Assembly: GCA_019671005.1 (NCBI GenBank)
Contig: CM033752.1
Coordinates: forward strand, 24,250,969-24,314,968
DNA from: Hibiscus mutabilis
Lineage: Eukaryota; Streptophyta; Magnoliopsida; Malvales; Malvaceae
Length of the DNA: 64,000 bases
Direction: 5' to 3'
This document shows, piece after piece, positions 19,686 to 30,424 of this stretch (positions within the stretch are counted from its first letter, which is position 1; the number at the start of each line of letters is the position of its first letter). Under the pieces are notes generated by a model. It saw only the letters and a program-made list of their open reading frames with translations. It did no database searches and was not told where the DNA came from. Position numbers and translations under genes: made by a program.

Positions 19686-20510
19686 GGATCACTCCAGACT
19701 GTCTGTTTTCGGGTTTTCACCCTAGAGTTCATTTCCTTTCTTTTTACTGTAGGCTGCCTTGCATTCTGGCTATATACTGATGTTTGTTTTATGTTCAAGA
19801 ATGTTTGATCCTCCAAAACTCTTCGAAACTGAGATTTCTTGAATGGAGGACTACGAATACATTTCTCGGAATTCTCGTGATTGGCACGCCCAGATGAAAT
19901 GTTATTCTTTCTTTCTTCTTTTCTCTTCTTTTTTCTATTCTTCTTTTTCACTTTTTCTCTTGGATCGCTCTAGACTGCCCATTTTTAGGTTTTCACCCTA
20001 GAGGTCACTTCCTTCTTCTGTACCTTCGGATCAGTGTATTTTGGTTGGATATTGATGCCAGCATGCTCAAGCAGACTACTCTTTTTCTTCATTTTCAAGA
20101 TCACTCTAGACTGCTCATTTTTGGGTTTTCACCCTAGAGGTCATTTCCTTTTTCGAAATTGGCAATCTTCGGGCCGACTTGTCTTGACTTGGTTTCAATT
20201 CGAGCTTCTATACTAATTTTCAAAACTGATATTTACTTGAAATATGGATTCCTTGTGTCTCTTGCTCATAGTTGAAGTCTCATTCTTGTATTGTTTATCC
20301 ATGTGTGAAGCATAGACAGTATTCTTCATTTCTCTTTTTCTTTTTTCCTTTTTCTTTTTTTTTCCTTTTTTCTTTTTTCTTCTTTTTTCTTTCTCTAATT
20401 TTTTCTTCTTTTTTTATTTTATTTTTTCTTTTCTTCTCTTTTTTCTTTTCTTTTTTTCTTTTTTTTAGACTGCCCATTTTGGGTTTTTAGCATTGAATCT
20501 CTTTCTTCTT
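19686..20510 (-). repeat. Four dispersed copies of a structured 3' UTR unit
   Basis: Units of about 50 bases at 19686-19737, 19962-20013, 20099-20150 and 20467-20510 share the + strand words GATCACTCTAGACTG, GGGTTTTCACCC and CTAGAGGTCA. In sense RNA, CUCUAG and CUAGAG can pair, and inside, GGGU-GAAA-ACCC makes a stem capped by GAAA. The fourth copy has lost the second half. Between copies are long pyrimidine tracts on the + strand. Confidence 0.75.
20331..20466 (+). repeat. Polypyrimidine low-complexity tract
   Basis: About 135 bases consist almost only of T with scattered C (TTTTTCTTTT-type words). It produces long meaningless Phe/Ser or Lys/Glu reading frames. In the sense orientation of element B it is a polypurine tract within the 3' UTR. 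Confidence 0.8.
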
Positions 20511-21329
20511 ATTCGAGTCTATGAATGTATCCTCGAATCAACACGTATCTATACTGCGTATTGATGCGATCTTCCGCTCGAAGTTAATTGCCTCTCTGCA
20601 GCTCTTCTGATATTTACTCGATCTATATTGCTTCGGCCTTCCGATTGCCATTTCTCTTCTTTTCTTTGGTTTTTCGTTTGGACATATCCTTGCTTTCAAC
20701 CACTTTCTTCTGATGATTCTCTTATCTTCGTATCCAATCTGTCTGGTCTCATCTCTGTCTTCTGGTAAAGTAAAAGAATATCATTCGTTGTCAAATTCAC
20801 AGATGTCCTGAGAATGCCTTCGGGGGTAGGGGTTTAGGGTCAACTTTCGTTTCAAGGATCTTAAACGACAAGTGCCTGAGAAGATAAATTCTTAAAATGG
20901 GAACTGCCCATTGTCTAAACACTCGCTTTGTTTCTCTGTTGGTCTAAGTAAACAACAGATACTCACATTTACAGTATCCCCACAACATTCAATCTCTTCT
21001 AAATATATGCAACTTAGAGTTGATCTTTGGGTCTTAAGCAAATGTACTGTTGCATTCAAAATTCAAGGACCTGGTATAGAAATGATATATACATATGTCC
21101 ATTCAAAAATGCGTGTATATGCATATGGGAGAACAAAACTACCCTATAAAAATGTTTAAAGAATCAAGAATGTAAAAATGCTTTTCTAAATGGAAATATG
21201 ATTTTTAATTCTAAAAATATCTGTTTGAGAGTTTTTTCTTCTTTTTTCTTTTTTTCAAAGCATTGAGCATTTCTTTGTGAACTGATGGGAAAACCATAGG
21301 GACCTTCGGACTACCTCTCGAGTACTAAC
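20511..21329. other. Stretch without recognisable genes
   Basis: No domain could be read on either strand. By position it is between the gag relic and the repeat-rich 3' UTR of B, where pol would be expected, so pol appears deleted or decayed beyond recognition. Confidence 0.5.
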
Positions 21330-22270
21330 TCATTCCAGTCCTTTGTAGTGTAGGCTTGTGCCACTTCTATTTTTTCCTTGCTGAATCAATTCTTGTCATG
21401 ACTCCCTCGTCAACCAACTTCTTGATTTCTTCTATTAACAACCTCAAATTTCTTGGTGCCATGCCCCGGTGCCTTAATGTAGAACTCACATGCACTGTAT
21501 GGATTAAAACTGTGGGCAGATGAGCTGGGTGTAATCTTTATCGGCCCGGAGGTAAGGTACTAACCCTTGACCAGATGAGGCCATATGGAATACTCTAAAT
21601 ATGTACTTGTTCGAGGAATTTTTCTCGGTGATTCGGAGGAATCTACCTGTCTTATTCTCTTACGATCACGAGAACCTTCGAAAGTGGTACCCATTTATCT
21701 CTTTCTGCTCCTAGGCAAGTCTGGTCTGTTAAACTTAGGTCCTGGAGTGCATGTTCGATTCTCTCTCTGACTGTCATGAAGTCCTCAAAGCTGGCATTCA
21801 TTTTCCCGAGCACCTTATCAAAATGTGGCAGGGAAGTCACTCTCCTCTTCATCTACGGGAGGTTGTACCTGGGTCGCTAAACACAAACACCTCAAAGCAC
21901 ATTCCTTGAAGCTTTCATCAGGTTTCATCTTCGTACCCTGGAGATACTGACGACTTGCTGCTGGGTCCAAAGCATATCATATCACGGTAGGTCCTGCTAG
22001 ACTATCGGGGAAGTAGTGGATAAGCAATTTTTCAATGCAACCCTCCATCCTTTTGCAGAATATGGTCGAGTGAATCTTGGGGCATCTTGTTCTGTTATCA
22101 TGCGCAAATCTGGGAATCTTTGGAATCTGGAGGAACGACCAAACCAGGGTTCAAACAGAGTTTTCTTGCATCGAAGGCATCAAACTTCTTCTTTTTCTTT
22201 TTTCTCTCGAGCACATCTTTTAACTGCTCGAATATTGATTTTTGAGTGTCTTCAATTCTTTTATCCATGA
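21330..22270 (-). pseudogene. Tat/Ogre-like gag relic
   Basis: A start MDKRIEDTQKSIFEQLKDVL is readable at 22270. Further on come pieces of the capsid region (a YPLLPR / SSKSSVSPGYEDE stretch near 21900-22020, and GKMNASFEDFMTVRERIEHAL near 21750-21810). A knuckle-like segment HSFNPYSACEFY followed by APGHGT lies near 21430-21520. This is the order of an Ogre gag, but no frame stays open beyond 66 codons. It differs clearly from the gag of A, so it belongs to a different Tat family or is far older. Confidence 0.5.
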
Positions 22271-22502
22271 TAAAACCCTAATTGGTCTTTGAATTACTCC
22301 TCATAAAGTTTATGCAAGGTAATAATAATGCAAGGTAATGATAATGTCATGTAAAACATGCCAGGATCGTGCAAAGCAATGCAATGCAATCATAAAGTAT
22401 AAACATGAATGAAATAAGATATTGATTCCAAAAGGGATCCCCATAGAACGACGTTCATTGAGGCCAAAAGGTTTCATTGTATCAGATATTAGATATTTAC
22501 AG

Positions 22503-23204
22503 TTATTGATAAGCTTCAGTGCCTACTTTCTTAACTTCATCCAGTAGTCTGGTCAGCTTGCCTCTATAGTACAACACTTGATCCATGTTCTGACAAAGCC
22601 TGCCACCTTGTTGAGCCACCTTACCTGCTCGAGTAATATCGATCTTCGGGTCTTCATCTATCCACTGCTTAGTCTTTCGTAGCTTGGAAATTGCCCTTTC
22701 CAACTGAAGAGTGTTGAATTGTCATTGCTCTGTCGTAAACTCATTTCTAAAACTCTTGTTAATGGCTAAGTTATTCTGTAGCTCATCTCTAGAGACTATC
22801 GTACCTATTCCCAATTTCCTCAAACGTACATGATAACATCCTGACTTGATTCTTGCTTGACTAGTTTCTCTTCTTTCAATATTCCGAGTCGTCTTTCAAC
22901 TTGACAACACCGTTCATCTATTCTGATATTCTTAAACACTCAGGAAAGCTTATGATGATCATTCTGCAAATTCAATTTTATCCAAGTTATCTCTCTCTTA
23001 TCTGAGCTGGCTAAACTCGAAAGAATATCCCTCTCCTGGGATGCCCCTATCTCCGATCTTCAAATTTAACTCGCTTGAGTGACCCACTTCGGTATTACTC
23101 GAACTTTGTCCTAGATATCGATTCCTCCTTAACTTTGCCCCTCGGGTGATCGTTAGCTCACTATAGAATTGGGGAACTCTGTCTTCGAAACCTAAAATCC
23201 TCAT
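22503..23204 (-). pseudogene. ORF1-like coiled-coil relic
   Basis: Two short frames are visible: one with FEDRVPQFYSELTIT and VGHSSELNLKIGDRGIPGEG (23204-22998), and one with RAISKLRKTKQWIDEDPKI and QNMDQVLYYRGKLTRLLDEV (22703-22503). Between them, shifting frames give charged helical sequence (RRLGILKEEKLVKQES). Its place just upstream of a gag start, with a 230 base spacer, is where Ogre ORF1 ends. No family match is claimed beyond this. Confidence 0.4.
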
Positions 23205-23214
23205 CGCGATAAGA

Positions 23215-23830
23215 TCTTGAACTCATTCCTCAGGGCCCCGCAATCCTCAATACCGTGACCCAAACTTCCTAAACGGTAATTGCCTCTAGCACGTGTATCG
23301 TAATCTCTCGGACAAGACTGTCTCTTCGCTAGAGACTTTACCGAGGTAATAAGGCTCTTGTCGATGAACATTAGGAGTAGTTCGGTGTACCTCGCAGGAA
23401 TCGAGATATACTTCTTTTCATTACTTGCTTCTCAAGTTTCTTCTGGACCGAGCTCTATTTTTTGAAAGTCTGACTCAAGCATACCTTCCGCCTGTTTATT
23501 GATGCAGATCACAAAAGAGGTTCAATTTGTCGTATTTGGCTGACTTGGAGGTAGATTTCTGACTATCTCGCTCTCTATTCTGATCCTTAATTGGTTCTTC
23601 TTTCGGTTTGATGGATCGCTTACCTTTCGTCAAAGTATTCATCTGATTCATCACGTCTTCCCTCTGCTTCTTTCAACTCTTGCACTTTACTTTGCTCATT
23701 ACCAATACCGTGTCTCCTTACCGTGTATGATCTGAAGTCTTCAGATGGTTCCTCTTCTATTGTCTCCGATCTTGTTCTGGGACAAAACCCTGGATCTGTG
23801 CCCTCTAATATCTGACCAGACGACACTTTG
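23215..23830 (-). pseudogene. Second gag C-terminal relic
   Basis: Readable pieces include RSIKPKEEPIKDQNRERDSQ, KYDKLNLFCDLHQ and, near 23220-23260, GHGIEDCGALRNEFKIL. The last two look like the C-x2-H and G-H-x4-C halves of Ogre zinc knuckles. A 68-codon frame at 23826-23620 covers the charged region before them. It is upstream of the ORF1-like relic, which is the wrong order for one element, so a nested or rearranged copy is likely. Confidence 0.4.
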
Positions 23831-24640
23831 CCAGTTATGAACGATTTCTGAGATTTGAGGAACCACTTCGGGAATCAATACCCTATAAATGAGAGAATGC
23901 ATGCAAATGCGATGTAGATTCTCGGACAGTCTTTGAAAAACTTTCAATAGAGAAAATGTATGTTTGCAGGAAATTAATAATGAATTACAAGCAACAGTTG
24001 AATTTATTATGGAGACCTTGACTTCGGGAAGCAAAACCTGTGCTACACGTCTCGACGTCGTCTTCAAGATGATGGATAACTCCGTCTTCTCCTCTTATTC
24101 TATTGTATGGACTCGTGACGTCATGATCTTTATTTTTGTGGCTTCTAAAAAGGACATCAGGCAATATATTTTCTTCTGTAGATCTGGGTACGTCTAAACA
24201 GGGATGGATTCTATCGATCCTAGGGGAGTACTTTAAAACTTTTTGGGGTTTAAATTAAAATTTTCAAGGACCATTTGGTTTAAAAATTCCCCCTTTTATT
24301 ATTAAAAAGTTTTAACTTACTTAAAAATTGAAACTTTTAGGTTTCTTTTTGTTACTATTATTATTCTGAAAGTTTTATGAGGGAAGAAGTTTCAAAGCAA
24401 AATAATAATATTTTCAAATTTTTTTCTTTTTTTTAAATGAGTTAACTTAAAATCTGAGATTTTTTTTTAAAAAATGGTCAAATGTGAAGATTTAAAATTG
24501 GGGTTCTGCGGCCCTGACTGAATCTTCTGCGTCGCACGTGCCTTACTATCGTACTGTCTTCTTTCTTGATTGGTCTTTGCTCGGCCTAACTTGTTACTTT
24601 AACATTATCGTTTCTGGCAAAGCATACTTTTTCTATTTTG
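23831..24640. other. Stretch without recognisable genes
   Basis: No conserved domain seen. The part 24236-24470 is T/A-rich with repeated TTTAAA words. It separates the gag relics from the ORF1-gag spacer of B. Confidence 0.5.
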
Positions 24641-24649
24641 AAAGCCTTT

Positions 24650-24860
24650 TAATGAACTATTCTTGAATCAACACCATGATATGCAACATGAATGCAAATA
24701 AAGGCGTTGATTTCGCTGGTAATCACCCTTTCGAACGACATTCATGGGAATTAAAGGGTCCATATTACAAAAAAGGTTCATATTACAAAAGAAGTCTCTA
24801 TTACAAAAAGAGTCCATATTACAAAAAGTCTTAATTACAAAACAAAGTTCTACACATAAG
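24650..24860 (-). repeat. B copy of ORF1-gag spacer with ATTACAAAA repeats
   Basis: ACCCTTT (24725-24731) pairs with AAAGGGT (24753-24759), then about five units of the type GTCCATATTACAAAAA follow up to 24846. The arrangement corresponds to 12759-12870 in A. Confidence 0.65.
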
Positions 24861-25143
24861 CCCTAGCTCTACCTCCTAGCTCCTCGACAGCTCTGAGCAA
24901 CTTGATAAACCTTGGTGCTTATTCCATGTCCGGGGTTACGAAAGGTCGGAGAGTCGCAGCTTCGGTAGCTAAGTCATTCACACGCCTTGCAACTCGTCGT
25001 ATGTCCACCATCAGGGTCTCGTGTGTATACTTTGGCATTACACGCTTGCTCGGCAAATTGTTACTTCGGATCTGTTGATTAATCTCTGATCGATGTCGCG
25101 CGACTGGATCGATGTCGTCCTTCCTAAGACACATTTTTTCCAT
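24861..25143 (-). pseudogene. ORF1 of B, internal deletion derivative
   Basis: The start MEKMCLRKDDIDP at 25143 matches the start region of ORF1 in A. After about 42 codons it jumps to LMVDIRRVARRVNDLATEAATLRPF, which corresponds to the very end of A's ORF1. About 2 kb of ORF1 is therefore missing, with the junction near 25020. A stop replaces a Glu codon near 24921, and the tail continues FIKLLRAVEELGGRARAY to about 24860. Confidence 0.7.
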
Positions 25144-25815
25144 GATGAAAGATTTTCTAATCGGGCAAACCACTTGAACCAACGCCTCTATGTAATGTGG
25201 ATGCAATGATAATGCAACAAAAGTATGTGTAAAATAAAAATAAAACACAAAAAATGAGTTAGTACCGGATAAAAATAATAAATACATAAATAAAAGGACA
25301 AATTAAATAAGGTAAACAAACAAAACAACCTTATTTATCCAGTCTAAAACACCTAAGGTTATCCGCATGGCTCTAAAGGGTGGGTTTCTATGTTCTCTAC
25401 ATGCAGTGTTGGTGCTAGGAGGTGCGCGAATTGTCCTTGCTGCCCCCTACTAAGGGTAGCAAGGCCCCCGATCATCACCCATTATAGGCTCCTTTCAACC
25501 GGGTTTAATTCAGGGGGACTCATTCACTTATGCCCGTACGAAGGAACGATATCCTTACGAAAGCATAAGGTACTCGAGCCCCGAAGGTACTTGCTAGGCC
25601 ATACGAGAGAACGATATCTCCACGAAAGCATTAGCGTTTTTCCCCCACTTAAAAAACGGGTTTATATGCCATATTTTAAATGCGTTAAAATAAACGCGCA
25701 ATTATAACCGAATGTTAATTTAATAGTCACTTTAACCCGGAATTTCTAATATTAATAAAGCGATAATTATTTTAAAAAGCTTGACTCTCTTCTTGTTTTC
25801 GAAAAACAAAAAATT
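25144..25815 (-). promoter_or_regulatory. Ogre 5' leader of B
   Basis: Closely similar to the leader of A. The twin hairpins are present: AAGGA-ACGATA-TCCTT at 25541-25556 and GAGA-ACGATA-TCTC at 25607-25620. The surrounding GAAAGCATAAGG and GAAAGCATTAGCG words are also kept. Confidence 0.65.
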
Positions 25816-25834
25816 GTCCCCAGCGGAGTCGCCA
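25816..25834 (-). other. Primer-binding site of B (tRNA-Arg type)
   Basis: Identical 19 bases to the PBS at 15808-15826, two bases from the LTR end. Confidence 0.8.
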
Positions 25835-25836
25835 TC

Positions 25837-27065
25837 TGTAGCGATGTCCCCGTTTCGCTAAAAAAACAGGTTTTCGAAGTGTTTGTGGTTTTTCGGGTAT
25901 TAAAATATTTATTCTGTGAGGTTTTAAAAATACCGTATTTTATTTAAAGAAAGGGAGTCGCCACCGACCACTTAGGTAGGCCGGACACCGTAAAACCAGA
26001 GATTTTTAAAAATATTGGGTTCGGGAGTCGGTTACGGATGAGGAAGGATTAGCACCCCCACACCGCCCAAAATTGGTACTTTAATAATTATCGCTTTATT
26101 AATATTAAACTTTCCGGATTAAAGTGACGATCAATTTAAAATTTGATTATAAGTGCGAGTAGATTTTAAAGGCCCCGTTATCCGAGAGTAAATGCCCAAC
26201 CACTATCACTACGCCTGATACTGGCCCCGTTTACGCTCGGATAAAAGGGCACCTCATTTACATTATATATTCCATTATGCAAACTTAGTGAGCAAAATAT
26301 AAAACATGGCAAATAATTTAAATACAATACAAATAATTATTAACATAATAGAATACTAATCTAACATAAACAAAATACTAATATAAAATATACATACATA
26401 AATATTAATCTTACTTATAAATAAAAACAAATTTAACATAAATAAAATGCTAACATTCATAAATATTAATTTAAATCACAAATAAATATTAATCTAACAC
26501 ATAAATAAAAATGAATCTAACATAAATAAAATATTAATATAAAAAATAAATTTAAAACATATTAAATACTAATCTAAAACATAAACATACAAACTAAAAA
26601 ATAAGAATACAATTTTAAAATAATTAATACTTCATTAAATTATAAAAATTACAACACAAATAAAAAGGGAAGGAAATATACCTAACTAGGAGCTCGAATG
26701 ACGAACCCCGACTGAACCCCACTGAGATCTACCACGACCTCTCCAAAAATATTAACTAGATCGGATCCAAAATAGGACCCCGATCGAATGTTAGATCGAA
26801 CCAACTGGGGCCGAGGGCACTGCCCATGGCAAATTCTTTGGCAAATTTTGCGTGTAATTTCTGTGTGAATGCTTGGCTGCCCCTGCCTTGTATTTATAGG
26901 CAAGGGGTGGGTGAAATGGGTGACGTGGAGCACCCTGCTCCACACAATTTTTTTTAATAATATATTATATATATATATTTTATTTTTCACTAATTTTATA
27001 TTAATAATATTATTATTAAAATAATACTAATAACACTAAAACCCGGTCAAAAATGAGTGATTACA
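25837..27065 (-). repeat. 5' LTR of Ogre element B, 1229 bp
   Basis: Sense strand TGTAATCACTC..ATCGCTACA, the same ends as the LTR at 15829-18806. The proximal 480 bases align readily with that LTR (including the hairpin at 26178-26244), then come AT-rich ATAAATA-type words, then a U3 with a good TATA box. The outer flank is ATGAT (27066-27070), the expected half of a target duplication whose partner is outside the window. Confidence 0.85.
26888..26900 (-). promoter_or_regulatory. TATA box of the B LTR
   Basis: Minus strand CCTATAAATACAA, about 165 bases from the LTR start, flanked by CCTTGCC and AAGGCAGG. This is the probable Pol II start region of the element. Confidence 0.6.
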
Positions 27066-27152
27066 ATGATAAATTAGATGTTGAAGATGAACGAATCACC
27101 ACGTGAACAAGAGAACTTTGATAGTGAGCAACAAGAAAAAACTTGTTAGTCG

Positions 27153-27572
27153 CAGGGGTGAGTATTCGTTTAAGTCGAGTAAATTTTTTTGACTTAATCA
27201 AGTTGATAAGCCCTATTTTATGACTCAAATTTTATTTGAATTTTTTTCGAGTGGAGTTGAGTTGTTCGATTTTCTGTTCAAATTTAATTGTAAATATTTA
27301 AAATGTTATAGTACTAATTAGTTCCAATTTAAACGGCTTTCTAGAAACATATACGATATACATGCATATTTCTTCATATATATCATATGCGATGTACATA
27401 TATTAGGTAGAGTTGAGAGATTCGACTCAAACTTCAAATTCAGTCCGCTAATTAATAAAAATTGAGTTATTCGAATCTCATTTTATAACTAAAACTTTAT
27501 TTTAATTTTTTCGAATCGAATTTATGTAATTACGATTCGAGTCAAGTCGAATCATCTTTCTTTTCACTCCTA
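27153..27572. mobile_element. hAT-type MITE with 8 bp target duplication, 420 bp
   Basis: Left end CAGGGGTGAGTATTCG, right end TTTTCACTCCTA, forming short imperfect terminal inverted repeats. Flanks GTTAGTCG (27145-27152) and GTTAGTTG (27573-27580) are an 8 bp duplication with one mismatch, as expected for hAT elements. The interior is rich in TCGAGTCGA-like words and AT-rich sequence and has no reading frame, so it is non-autonomous. Confidence 0.75.
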
Positions 27573-27580
27573 GTTAGTTG

Positions 27581-28244
27581 CGTTCTTCCAAAAGAGTTTT
27601 ACGCTATAAACATGTTACTAGAAGGAAACTTACAGTGAGAACATCACATCTTATAGGGGATTTATTTGATTAAAGGTCATATCAACATCTGATAGGAATT
27701 TAACGATTGAGTGACTAAAATATAAAAAAGAATTATTAAAATGAAAGTGCCCTAAAAATTGCATGACTAATAAGATAGTTATCCTTAACGTGATTAAGGA
27801 TTTAATGCTCATATGACTAAATGAATAATCTCTCTAATGGCAGTGACTAAATTGAGAAGATATATTTTGGTGATCAAAATAAAAGTGTCGTAAAAATTGG
27901 ATGACCATCTAGACACTTCACCCAGTTTTCCATTTCTTTTCTTAAAATTGGTTTTCGTTTTTTTCTAACTATCAAAACTTTCTTTGAATAAAGAAATAAA
28001 ATATATGATAAAATTAAAATTAAAACAAATGAGACCAAATCTTATTAAAGGCTAATATCCATATCCGATAAAAAAATCTCCATACCCAAAATAATAGATT
28101 TAAATCTCAATGTGGGGTTAACTCTAAGCCCAAAATGTTAATAAAATAACACATGCCCAAATTTTTCACATTGTCCGATTATCAAATTGGATCAAAGTCT
28201 TAAAAATATTAAGTGTTTTTTCGAACCCTCTCAAAATTCGGTGT
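27581..28244. other. AT-rich stretch, no gene
   Basis: Nothing recognisable. Words such as GTGACTAAA recur around 27700-27860, suggesting an old unclassified repeat. Confidence 0.4.
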
Positions 28245-28260
28245 TTATATTATTAATTTT

Positions 28261-28389
28261 TTTTGAATAATTTTAATCTAAGGGAGGGTGAAGAGAAATT
28301 TTGCACCTACTGAGTCTTGAACTCACGACCTAAGGGAAGAAAAATGTGTCAACGGAGAGCTTTAACCATTTACTCTACATATTGTTGAC
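28261..28389 (-). mobile_element. tRNA-derived SINE, 129 bp, with 16 bp target duplication
   Basis: Perfect direct repeats TTATATTATTAATTTT flank the body (28245-28260 and 28390-28405). On the minus strand the head has an A-box-like TGGTTAAAGCTC (28368-28357) and a B-box-like GAGTTCAAGACTC (28324-28312), about 44 bases apart as in tRNA genes. The body ends in a short A run next to the duplication. Size, promoter spacing, tail and duplication length all fit a plant SINE mobilised by LINE machinery. Confidence 0.82.
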
Positions 28390-28405
28390 TTATATTATTA
28401 ATTTT

Positions 28406-29271
28406 AACTTTTTGATAAACAAAGTAATGTAATTGTTATTAAAAGGTTTGTTTAAACATTTTTTAAAATTATATTTAGGATCAAAAGTACTTTTTGAAAC
28501 TATAAGTAATATTAAATAGATAATACTTGATAAAAAGTATTATGTTTGGATAAGTATTTTTGGAGTAAAAAATTATGTTTTAACCTTCATTTTCATCCAA
28601 TTGTTTATTTATCGTACAATTTGTATAATTTTTATTAAAATATAATTATATGATTAATAAATTGTTTATGGATTTGAAAATTTTATATCTAGTCATGTAA
28701 AATTTAATTATTTTCTTAGAAAAAATTTATTTAAATTTATAGTATTTTTTCATGAAAATTTATTAAGTGTATGATTTCTCTCACTTGATCCGTTTAAAAA
28801 TTGACAACCTTTTTAATGGATAAAATAAATTGCAATCAGATTTGGTTTTAGATTTAGACAAGACCTAACTTTTTATAGAAGAGATTCAGTCCTTCATATT
28901 CACATCGCATCAATGTGAATTAATAATGAAATTCTTAACATTCACATTCTATTTATTAATATTTTTTATCATCAACGCATGATTTTATTCAAAGGTGTAA
29001 AATCATACAGCTCAAACACTATCGTGTGTCTCATTAAAAACTTCCCTAAACCTAAACGAAAGGAATTAGTACATCATGATAGTGTTACAAGAAATGGACA
29101 TAACACCAAAATGCACAAAACGAAAAAAAAAAAAACCAAACAAAATTACAACCATGTCCAAAGCCCCACTGACCCAACCCACCCAAGAAAAATCATGTAT
29201 AACAACACCACTCCAACCCACCTGACGCAACAAAACCAAAAAATACTATTATAGCTATACTATATGAAATC
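28406..29271. other. AT-rich stretch, no gene
   Basis: No conserved domain. Short frames near 28979-29254 are Lys/Asn/Thr-rich and look random. This is the flank into which the copia element inserted; the bases before its LTR are AAATC. Confidence 0.5.
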
Positions 29272-29453
29272 TGTTAGTTGGTTATTCTGTTACTGATAGT
29301 TAGAATGAGGTTAAGCTGTTAAGTGGTTAAACATTAGGCTATATAAGTAAGGTTTCTGGTTTGTAATCATCATTGAGTTTCCATTCAATAAAGATCAATA
29401 TTCATCTTGTTAAAGATTCGTTTTCATTCTTTAGAATCTAACCTAGTTTTACA
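29272..29453 (+). repeat. Copia 5' LTR, 182 bp
   Basis: Starts TGTTAGTTGG and ends AGTTTTACA right before the PBS. It carries a TATA box (CTATATAAG near 29339-29347) and a CAATAAAG polyadenylation-like signal near 29385. Such short LTRs are usual for this copia group. Confidence 0.85.
29339..29347 (+). promoter_or_regulatory. TATA box of copia LTR
   Basis: CTATATAAG, about 67 bases into the LTR and 45 bases before the polyadenylation-like signal. Confidence 0.65.
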
Positions 29454-29465
29454 TGGTATCAGAAG
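29454..29465 (+). other. Primer-binding site (initiator Met tRNA)
   Basis: TGGTATCAGAAG follows the LTR with no gap. It matches the standard TGGTATCAGAGC PBS of plant copia elements except near the 3' end. Confidence 0.85.
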
Positions 29466-29500
29466 TATTCTTTGCTTCCTTTACTTTTCTTTGAATCATC

Positions 29501-30310
29501 ATGGTGGAATTATCTGATCAATTCAACAACGGTAGTAATCCCTACTGCCTTCATCAGTCTGACAATCTAGGAATGGTGCTTGTTACTCAACCTCTTTCGC
29601 AAGACAACTACAATAGCTGGAAACGCTCTATGTTGATGGCTTTGTCTGCCAAAAACAAGACCGAGTTCATTGATGGAACCATTTCTACCCCTGATTCTTC
29701 TCAAGTTGATTTGCTTAATGCATGGACCATGTTTAATAATCTTGTCAATTTTTGGATATTAAATTCTGTTTCGAAGGAGATTGCTGCGAGTCTCATTTAT
29801 CATTCAACTGCTGCTGTAATTTGGAAGGACCTTGAAGATCAGTTTCAACAGACTAATGACCCTCGCATTTTCCATCTCAAGAAGAAGCTTAACGAGTTAA
29901 CTCAAGGTTCTATGACAGTGAGTACCTATTATACTCAATTGAAAATTATTTGGGATGAGTTGGTTTCGGTTAAGCCTATGTGTTCTTGTTCTCTATGTTC
30001 TTGTGGAGGTGTGTGCAAAATGGTTGATGAACAACAGAAGGAGCAGACCATGCAGTTTTTAATGGGTCTCTATAAGTCTTATGCTCACATACGAGGTCAA
30101 ATCTTGTTAATGGATCCCTTTCCTTCTATTACAAAAGTATTTTCTTGGGTTCTTCAAGAAGAAAATCAAAGGTCGATTGTTCTGAATGCTCCTTTGCCTG
30201 AAGCTACGTTTGCTGTTAAAGCTTCTACATCTCGTAAATCTAGACCTCAGTGCAGTTATTGTCATTTACTTGGTCATACCAAAGAGAAGTGTTACAAGTT
30301 ACATGGGTAG
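29501..30310 (+). pseudogene. Copia gag, ends at a premature TAG
   Basis: Open from MVELSDQFNNGSNPYCLHQS for 269 codons. The N-terminal copia gag segment (LVTQPLSQDNYNSWKRSM, ALSAKNKTEFIDGTI) is followed by the UBN2-like capsid region (WKDLEDQFQQTNDPRIFHLKK, LNELTQGSMTVSTYYTQLK, MQFLMGLYKSYAHIRGQIL). A single CCHC knuckle, CSYCHLLGHTKEKC, lies at the end. The frame is intact up to a TAG (30308-30310) that probably replaced TGG, because the same frame continues with PPGYNSRSKT, the usual next block. This is the best preserved coding segment in the window. Confidence 0.88.
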
Positions 30311-30370
30311 CCTCCAGGATATAATTCTCGTTCCAAGACTATTGTGCACACTAATGTTGTTTCTGAAAAT

Positions 30371-30424
30371 ATTTCTTCTGTTCCACAATCAGCTCCTATT
30401 TCTTCTGTTCCACAATCAGCTCAT
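30371..30424 (+). repeat. 27 bp tandem duplication after copia gag
   Basis: Two 27-base units (30371-30397, 30398-30424) differ at one position and encode ISSVPQSAP / ISSVPQSAH in frame, in the spacer between zinc knuckle and protease. Confidence 0.85.

Larger units (their letters stand above)
18807..27065 (-). mobile_element. Degenerate Ogre-like element B, tandem with A
   Basis: From right to left (sense): 5' LTR 25837-27065, PBS, conserved leader, a heavily deleted ORF1, ORF1-gag spacer, several gag/ORF1 relics, repeat-rich 3' UTR, PPT, and the LTR shared with A. RT, RNase H and integrase were not found. The relics at 21330-23830 repeat ORF1 and gag in an order that one element cannot have, so this interval is probably a patchwork of at least two Tat-lineage copies. 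Confidence 0.65.

Noticed and set aside
20272..20490. Phe-rich frame on + and Lys/Glu-rich frame on -
   Set aside because: Both come from the polypyrimidine tract; no gene is supported.
28312..28368. A possible tRNA gene
   Set aside because: A-box and B-box are imperfect, no cloverleaf or acceptor stem can be drawn, and the flanking 16 bp duplication marks a SINE.
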